From an uncultured Collinsella sp. (lineage in GTDB: Bacteria; Actinomycetota; Coriobacteriia; Coriobacteriales; Coriobacteriaceae): a DNA stretch of 21,459 nucleotides. Shown piece after piece: positions 17,123 through 21,459 of this stretch. A program made the translations under genes and the position numbers. Within the stretch, counting starts at the first letter, position 1. Every line of letters starts with the position of its first letter. A model generated the notes under the pieces. That model was not told where the DNA came from and did no database searches. It worked only from the letters and a program-made list of their open reading frames with translations. Location of the stretch: NCBI GenBank assembly GCA_900550185.1, contig URRN01000012.1, forward strand, positions 1 to 21,459. Reading direction: 5' to 3'.

Positions 17123-18508
17123 GTGGATCTCAATAGGCTGATTCTGGGCAAGAGCTACAACTCTACCAAGGTCTTTCGTACCGCTCAGCATGTGGTTCAA
17201 GCCATCTTGCTCGGTATTGTCGTTCCACTGCTTATCCTGCTACTCATCTGGGATCTAACCGATAATCCCAATCCCGTTCCGGCCGTTGTCGTCATTGCCG
17301 GCTTGGTCATGCTGTGCTTCTTCTTCTCGTACGTCTTTGTCGTTCCCGACGACCTCACATCGAGCGCAACCGACCGCACGCTCGCCATCGCTTCAAAAAT
17401 ATTCGCCTACACGTCGCGCGGCCTTACGCCCGAAGCTGCCCTAGGCGCCTCTAAGATCATCCTGTCCGAAACTATCGCCTCTGCCATCTGCTTTACCGAC
17501 GGCAGGCAGGTGTTGGCGAGCTGGGGCGAGGACTCGGCAAAATGCCCCGCGGGCACCCCGGTGGTACTGCGGACTACGCTCAACGTGATCAACAGCGGTG
17601 AGCAAAGCGTGTTCTCGCGCGATGCCTCGACCGAGACGGGTGGCTACTTTCCGCGCCTGCGCGCCGGTATTGTCGCGCCGCTTACCGTGCGCGGGCATTG
17701 CGTGGGCACGCTCGAGCTGTATTATCCCCGTCTGAGCAGCATCGATATGCGCCAGACGGCGCTTGCCTCGGGCTTTGCCGACCTCATTTCCACGCAGCTT
17801 GCGAGCTTTGAGCTTGAGCGCCAGGACGAGCTTACGGCCCGCGTGGAGCTGCGCGCCTTGCAATCGCAGGTCGATCCTCATTTTCTGTTTAACACCATCA
17901 GCACCATCGTGTCGCTCGTGCGTACCGAGCCGGACAAGGCCAGGTCGCTGCTGATCGACTTCTCCAACTACTACCGTCAGACGCTTTCTGATTCCGATAC
18001 CCTCACAACGCTCGAGCACGAGGTGGAACAGGGCACTCGCTATATCAATCTTATGCAGGCTCGTTATGGCGACGGCCGTCTGCGCGTCTCGGTCGATATC
18101 GACTTTGAGGTGCGCGATTGCATGGTGCCGCCGTTTATCTTGCAGCCGTTGCTCGAAAACTGCATCAAGCATGCGCAGCGCGAGACCGAGCCGCTTTCTA
18201 TTCATGTTAGGGCTTTCGAGACCGATGACGGTTTGGAGATCATCGTCGAGGACGATGGCATCGGTATGAGCGAAGAGGTCTGCGCGCATCTGTTTGAGCA
18301 ACATCGCCTGGAGGAGCCCGAGAGCATTACCGCCGACGGCTCCGTCAAGCGAGGTTGCGGCCTGGCGCTCTTCAACGTGCTTCAGCGCATCCATTTCTTT
18401 TACGGAGAAGATTCCGGCATGCGCGTGAAGTCCCAGGAGGGCGTGGGAACGCAGGTCATCGTCGAGCTGAACGGCGAGCCGCATGAGCCTGCGCCGTTGA
18501 CGGCGTAG
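17123..18508 (+). CDS. LytS-family sensor histidine kinase
   Basis: A 461-residue membrane sensor kinase. I choose GTG 17123 because AAGGAG (17111-17116) lies 6 bases before it; ATG 17117 directly abuts that motif, and the frame from 17054 would begin ahead of the terminator. Layout: two membrane helices near the N-terminus, a GAF-like sensory domain, a coiled linker, the His_kinase domain with phospho-acceptor H253 (LQSQVDPHFLFNTI), and an ATPase domain with N346 (LLENCIKHA), EDDGIGM and GCGLALFNVLQ. This is the arrangement of LytS/YpdA/BtsS-type kinases, some of which sense pyruvate or other small metabolites and control transporters. The signal here is unknown. Its partner regulator follows after 38 bases. 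Confidence 0.93.
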   Translation: MDLNRLILGKSYNSTKVFRTAQHVVQAILLGIVVPLLILLLIWDLTDNPNPVPAVVVIAGLVMLCFFFSYVFVVPDDLTSSATDRTLAIASKIFAYTSRGLTPEAALGASKIILSETIASAICFTDGRQVLASWGEDSAKCPAGTPVVLRTTLNVINSGEQSVFSRDASTETGGYFPRLRAGIVAPLTVRGHCVGTLELYYPRLSSIDMRQTALASGFADLISTQLASFELERQDELTARVELRALQSQVDPHFLFNTISTIVSLVRTEPDKARSLLIDFSNYYRQTLSDSDTLTTLEHEVEQGTRYINLMQARYGDGRLRVSVDIDFEVRDCMVPPFILQPLLENCIKHAQRETEPLSIHVRAFETDDGLEIIVEDDGIGMSEEVCAHLFEQHRLEEPESITADGSVKRGCGLALFNVLQRIHFFYGEDSGMRVKSQEGVGTQVIVELNGEPHEPAPLTA

Positions 18509-18546
18509 CACGCGGTTGGATTGAGAGAAAAAGAGGGGAAGCACAT

Positions 18547-19281
18547 ATGTCCGAAGGCTGGAACATCTTGGTGGTTGATGACGAGCCTCCCATTAGGGCT
18601 GAGCTACGCTATCTGTTGGAAAAGGATACGCGTGTGGGTCAGATTGCCGAGGCGGGCAATGTCACCGAAGCCGTGGAGTCGATTCTGTCGAACAAGCCCG
18701 ACGTGTTGTTTTTAGACATTACCATGCCCGGTCGCTCGGGAATTGAGCTTGCCGAGACGCTGCAGAACCTAAAGACGCCGCCGGTGGTTGTGTTTGTGAC
18801 GGCGTTTGCCGAATTTGCCGCCGATGCGTATAACCTCGATGCGGTCGACTATGTCGTCAAGCCGGTCGAGGACGCACGCCTGTCAAAGGCACTCGACAAG
18901 ATCGAGGCAGCCTTGGGTGCCCGTCGTGTTGCCCACGCTCCGCGCCAGCCTTTGCGTCTGACGGTGGACCGCGGGGGCAAAAAGGTGTTCATTCCCGCCG
19001 CAGACGTCTGCTACTTTGAGGCGCGTGCCGATTTTTGCAACGCCATCTGCGCCGAGGGAACGTACCTGATCAATGAGTCGATCTCTTCGCTCGAGCGTCG
19101 CTTGGTCTCCGAGGGCTTTATTCGCGTTCATCGCAGCTATCTGGTCAATTTGGAAGACGTGCACAATGTCGAGATCGGTTCCACGGGTCTTATGGAGCTC
19201 AGACTCGATCGCGTAACCTCGACGGTGCCCGTGTCCCGCCGTCGCGCTGCCGAGGTTAAAGCACACTTGGGGCTTGCGTAG
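18547..19281 (+). CDS. LytTR-family response regulator
   Basis: A 244-residue response regulator. The receiver domain shows the acidic pair D11 and D12, phospho-acceptor D57 (LFLDITMPG), T85 and K105 (YVVKPVED). The C-terminal LytTR DNA-binding domain (about 140-242) shows the typical core RVHRSYLVNLEDV and PVSRRRAAEVKAHL. The ATG follows GAGGGGAAGC at good spacing and is 38 bases after the sensor kinase, so the two form one operon. LytTR proteins bind short direct repeats near their target promoters. Likely targets in the neighbourhood are the permease and amidohydrolase genes, but this is inference. Confidence 0.95.
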   Translation: MSEGWNILVVDDEPPIRAELRYLLEKDTRVGQIAEAGNVTEAVESILSNKPDVLFLDITMPGRSGIELAETLQNLKTPPVVVFVTAFAEFAADAYNLDAVDYVVKPVEDARLSKALDKIEAALGARRVAHAPRQPLRLTVDRGGKKVFIPAADVCYFEARADFCNAICAEGTYLINESISSLERRLVSEGFIRVHRSYLVNLEDVHNVEIGSTGLMELRLDRVTSTVPVSRRRAAEVKAHLGLA

Positions 19282-19314
19282 ACGGTCTGCGTGCCGTCGT
19301 TTACCATCGCAGGT

Positions 19315-19341
19315 TTGGCATGGGCGCGCGGTGGGCATAAT
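19315..19341 (+). promoter_or_regulatory. Weak promoter candidate for the phospholipase-like gene
   Basis: TTGGCA (19315-19320) and CATAAT (19336-19341) are separated by 15 bases, shorter than ideal. The -10 is about 33 bases before the start codon at 19374. Confidence 0.3.
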
Positions 19342-19373
19342 GGGTGGCATCGAATGAAATCGAAAGGATCATT

Positions 19374-20318
19374 ATGCCCGCGCTTATCACCCATCATCTG
19401 TTTGGCGAGGAAAGCATCGACCGTCTTCCACAGGGCGTCATCACGTCCGATGAAGAGCGCATTGCCTTTATCTTGGGCAACCAAGGCCCCGACCCGTTTT
19501 TCTTTCACATTCTGACACCGCGTGTTTCCGACTGCACGCTGCTGGCGCAGGTCATGCATCGGTCGCGCATGTCTCGTCAGTTTGCGTGCCTGCGCGACGG
19601 CGTGTCGCATCTGCTGCCGCGCGACGCCAGCTTGGGTCGTGCCTTTGCGCTGGGCCTGCTGTCTCATTACGTGCTCGACCGCAACGCTCATCCCTTTGTC
19701 TATGAGCAGCAGTTTGGCATTGTCGAGTCCGATTCAGAGCTTGAGGATTCGAGCAGTCAGGTCCATGCCGTGATCGAGAGCGACCTGGATGTGCTGATGC
19801 TGCAGCTTAAACGCGATGGCGCTACGGTTGACGATTACCCGCCGGCGGGCGAGATCGTCACCACTGATCGCATCAATCGCGTGGCCGGCGTGCTGATGAG
19901 CTATGTTGCCGGACGCGTGTACGGCATTGACATTCCGGCGGGGGAGTACGGTGCTGCCGTTGCCAATATGCAGCGACTTTACCGCGCGATTGAGCCGGCC
20001 GGCTCCGCAAAGACGCGCGCGATCTCGCTGGTTGAGGGCTTGGTGCACGATTACTCGCTGCTCGACGGCCTTGCTCATCGCGTGACGACGGAGTTGCCCG
20101 AGCGCACCGGTAACCTGGGCCATCTGACATGGAAGAATCCCTTTACCGACGAGGTCTCGAACGAGAGTTTCCCCGAGGTCTTTGATCGCGCGCTGGTCGA
20201 TTACGAGTGCACGGTCGCACGTTTTATCGAGACCGGTGACATGGATGCCGTGACCGGCCACATCAACTACAGCGGTCGCGTGCTCGAAGCCGATGAGGAG
20301 TTCGACCGCGAGGAATAG
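19374..20318 (+). CDS. Zinc-dependent phospholipase C-like protein
   Basis: A 314-residue protein resembling the zinc-dependent phospholipase C / S1-P1 fold family. Its N-terminal half carries candidate metal ligands: H7 and H8 (LITHHLFG), GNQGPDPFFFH (35-45) and GLLSHYVLDRNAHPFVY (94-110) with H98, D102 and H106. No signal peptide is present, unlike classical secreted phospholipases, so an intracellular or different role is likely and the substrate is unknown. ATG 19374 is chosen because GAAAGGATC precedes it; a frame from 19344 has no binding site. It is 92 bases downstream of the response regulator on the same strand and may be transcribed alone or with it. Confidence 0.82.
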   Translation: MPALITHHLFGEESIDRLPQGVITSDEERIAFILGNQGPDPFFFHILTPRVSDCTLLAQVMHRSRMSRQFACLRDGVSHLLPRDASLGRAFALGLLSHYVLDRNAHPFVYEQQFGIVESDSELEDSSSQVHAVIESDLDVLMLQLKRDGATVDDYPPAGEIVTTDRINRVAGVLMSYVAGRVYGIDIPAGEYGAAVANMQRLYRAIEPAGSAKTRAISLVEGLVHDYSLLDGLAHRVTTELPERTGNLGHLTWKNPFTDEVSNESFPEVFDRALVDYECTVARFIETGDMDAVTGHINYSGRVLEADEEFDREE

Positions 20319-20369
20319 GGCCCGTGCGTGCCCCTTTGCCGAATCCTTACCGGCGGTTCTGGACAATTG

Positions 20370-20378
20370 GGGTACGAT
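20370..20378 (+). promoter_or_regulatory. -10 promoter candidate for the UMF1-type transporter
   Basis: GGGTACGAT (TACGAT at 20373-20378) lies about 41 bases before the start codon. There is no good -35. It shares the GGTACRAT form with the ybaB and pyruvate oxidoreductase promoter candidates. Confidence 0.4.
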
Positions 20379-20419
20379 GAACTAACTGCATATCGGGCGA
20401 ATACGAAGGGTCCCTGTCC

Positions 20420-21459
20420 ATGAAATACACCAAGCTCGAGCGTAACTGGGTTATGTATGATGTGGGCAATTCGGCCCTCGTGCTGCTCAATACCTCGGTG
20501 GTGCCCATTTACTTTAACGCCATCAATACCGGCGCTTCCTCGGCCGACCTGGTGGTCGCCTGGGGCAATGCACAGACGATCGCCTCGCTGGTCATCGCAA
20601 TGCTCATGCCCATTCTGGGCGCACTTGCCGACTACGCTGGCAACAAAATCAAGTTCTTCTTGGGCTTTTTCCTCACGGGCCTGGTTCTTTGCCTGGCGCA
20701 GGCTATCCCAATGTCCGCCATGGCATTTTTGACCGTGTACGTGCTGTGCACCATCGGCCTTAACTCTTCTATGACGTTCTACGACGCCATGCTGCCCGAC
20801 GTTACCACCGACGAGCGCATGGACGCCGTGTCCAGCTCGGGTTATGCCTGGGGCTACATCGGTTCCACCGTGCCGTTCGTCATCTGCCTGGCGCTCATCA
20901 TGGGTGGCCCCGCTCTTGGCGTCCCCACCATGCTGGCAACGCGTCTGTCTTTTATCATCACTGGTGCCTGGTGGCTCATCTTTACCCTGCCGCTCATTCA
21001 CACCTATAAGCAAAAGTATGGTCGCGAGCGCGGTCCCGAGGACACCATCGGCCACATCGTTGGCGGTGTGTTCTCCGAGGTCGGACACACCATGCGCGAG
21101 ATCGCCCACAACAAGACCGTGCTGGTCTACATGATCGCGTTCTTCTTCTATATCGACGGTGTGCACACGGTCATTTCCATGGCAACCAGCTACGGATCGG
21201 CCTTGGGCATTGATTCGACCCAGTTGGTCCTGGCGCTGCTCGTTACGCAGTTCGTGGCCTTTCCGTCCGCCATCATCTACGGCAAGCTCGCCGGACGCGT
21301 GGGCACGCTCAACATGATCCTGGTGGCGGTCGCCGCCTACATGGGCATTGTGCTGTTCGCCGCGTTCTTCCTAAAGACCGCCTTTGAGTTCTGGGTGCTT
21401 GCCATTATGGTCGGCCTGTTCCAGGGCGGCGTGCAGGCGCTCAGCCGTAGCTACTTTGG
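20420..21459 (+). CDS. UMF1/Atg22-type major facilitator transporter, C-terminus outside window
   Basis: An open frame from ATG 20420 to the end of the window, 346 codons without a stop. The protein begins MKYTKLERNWVMYDVGNSAL; the YDxGNSA motif and the late GGVQALSRSYF are typical of the UMF1 (Atg22-like) branch of the major facilitator superfamily. About ten hydrophobic helices are visible, with a central cytoplasmic loop rich in charged residues (YKQKYGRERGPED). A GAAGGG motif gives a modest binding site. Substrate is not known for most bacterial members. The gene is separated by about 100 bases from the phospholipase-like gene. Confidence 0.9.
   Translation, partial: MKYTKLERNWVMYDVGNSALVLLNTSVVPIYFNAINTGASSADLVVAWGNAQTIASLVIAMLMPILGALADYAGNKIKFFLGFFLTGLVLCLAQAIPMSAMAFLTVYVLCTIGLNSSMTFYDAMLPDVTTDERMDAVSSSGYAWGYIGSTVPFVICLALIMGGPALGVPTMLATRLSFIITGAWWLIFTLPLIHTYKQKYGRERGPEDTIGHIVGGVFSEVGHTMREIAHNKTVLVYMIAFFFYIDGVHTVISMATSYGSALGIDSTQLVLALLVTQFVAFPSAIIYGKLAGRVGTLNMILVAVAAYMGIVLFAAFFLKTAFEFWVLAIMVGLFQGGVQALSRSYF

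Noticed and set aside
15679..17151. A 490-codon minus-strand frame opposite the amidohydrolase
   Set aside because: Shadow of a clearly identified enzyme with all metal ligands on the plus strand.

Overview
The window reads as a high-G+C chromosomal segment of an anaerobic, gut-type actinobacterium, most like Collinsella or another member of the Coriobacteriia. This placement is inference, from the codon style (strong C-ending bias in highly expressed genes), a single-chain pyruvate:ferredoxin oxidoreductase, orphan carbamate kinase, LytS/LytTR signalling and an UMF1-type transporter. No rRNA, tRNA or CRISPR array was seen.

Layout. 1-132: start of a minus-strand membrane protein, cut by the window edge. 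335-1265: ybaB-recR (nucleoid-associated protein and recombination mediator). 1511-5199: a tight three-gene signalling operon made of a membrane-anchored extracytoplasmic protein of unknown fold, a Ser/Thr protein kinase with four C-terminal membrane helices, and an FHA-domain protein. It has an intrinsic terminator directly before its first ribosome binding site. 5200-5649: dispersed repeat and a long G+C-rich leader, then the 1179-residue pyruvate:ferredoxin oxidoreductase (5650-9189), which ends in a terminator nested inside a 27-bp perfect inverted repeat. 9467-11160: an A+T-richer accessory patch with a minus-strand DUF4143 ATPase, 34-bp tandem repeats upstream of it and a coding-like remnant. 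11521-12483: carbamate kinase. 12608-12788: two paired repeat elements. 12788-13789: minus-strand membrane-anchored C39-like cysteine peptidase. 14144-17004: APC-family permease and metal-dependent amidohydrolase. 17123-19281: LytS-type histidine kinase and LytTR response regulator. 19374-20318: zinc-dependent phospholipase C-like protein. 20420-21459: UMF1/Atg22-type major facilitator, cut by the window edge.

How the genes may work together. The permease and amidohydrolase look like an uptake-and-hydrolysis pair for an unidentified amide, peptide or cyclic amide. The LytS/LytTR pair just downstream is a plausible nutrient-sensing regulator for it, and carbamate kinase could recover ATP from a carbamoyl product; all three links are inference. 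The kinase operon is the best candidate for an under-described system: a surface-exposed protein, a polytopic kinase and a phosphopeptide-binding-type domain encoded together, with several non-canonical residues. Several intergenic regions hold repeats and dyads that the genes do not explain; these are listed in the findings.
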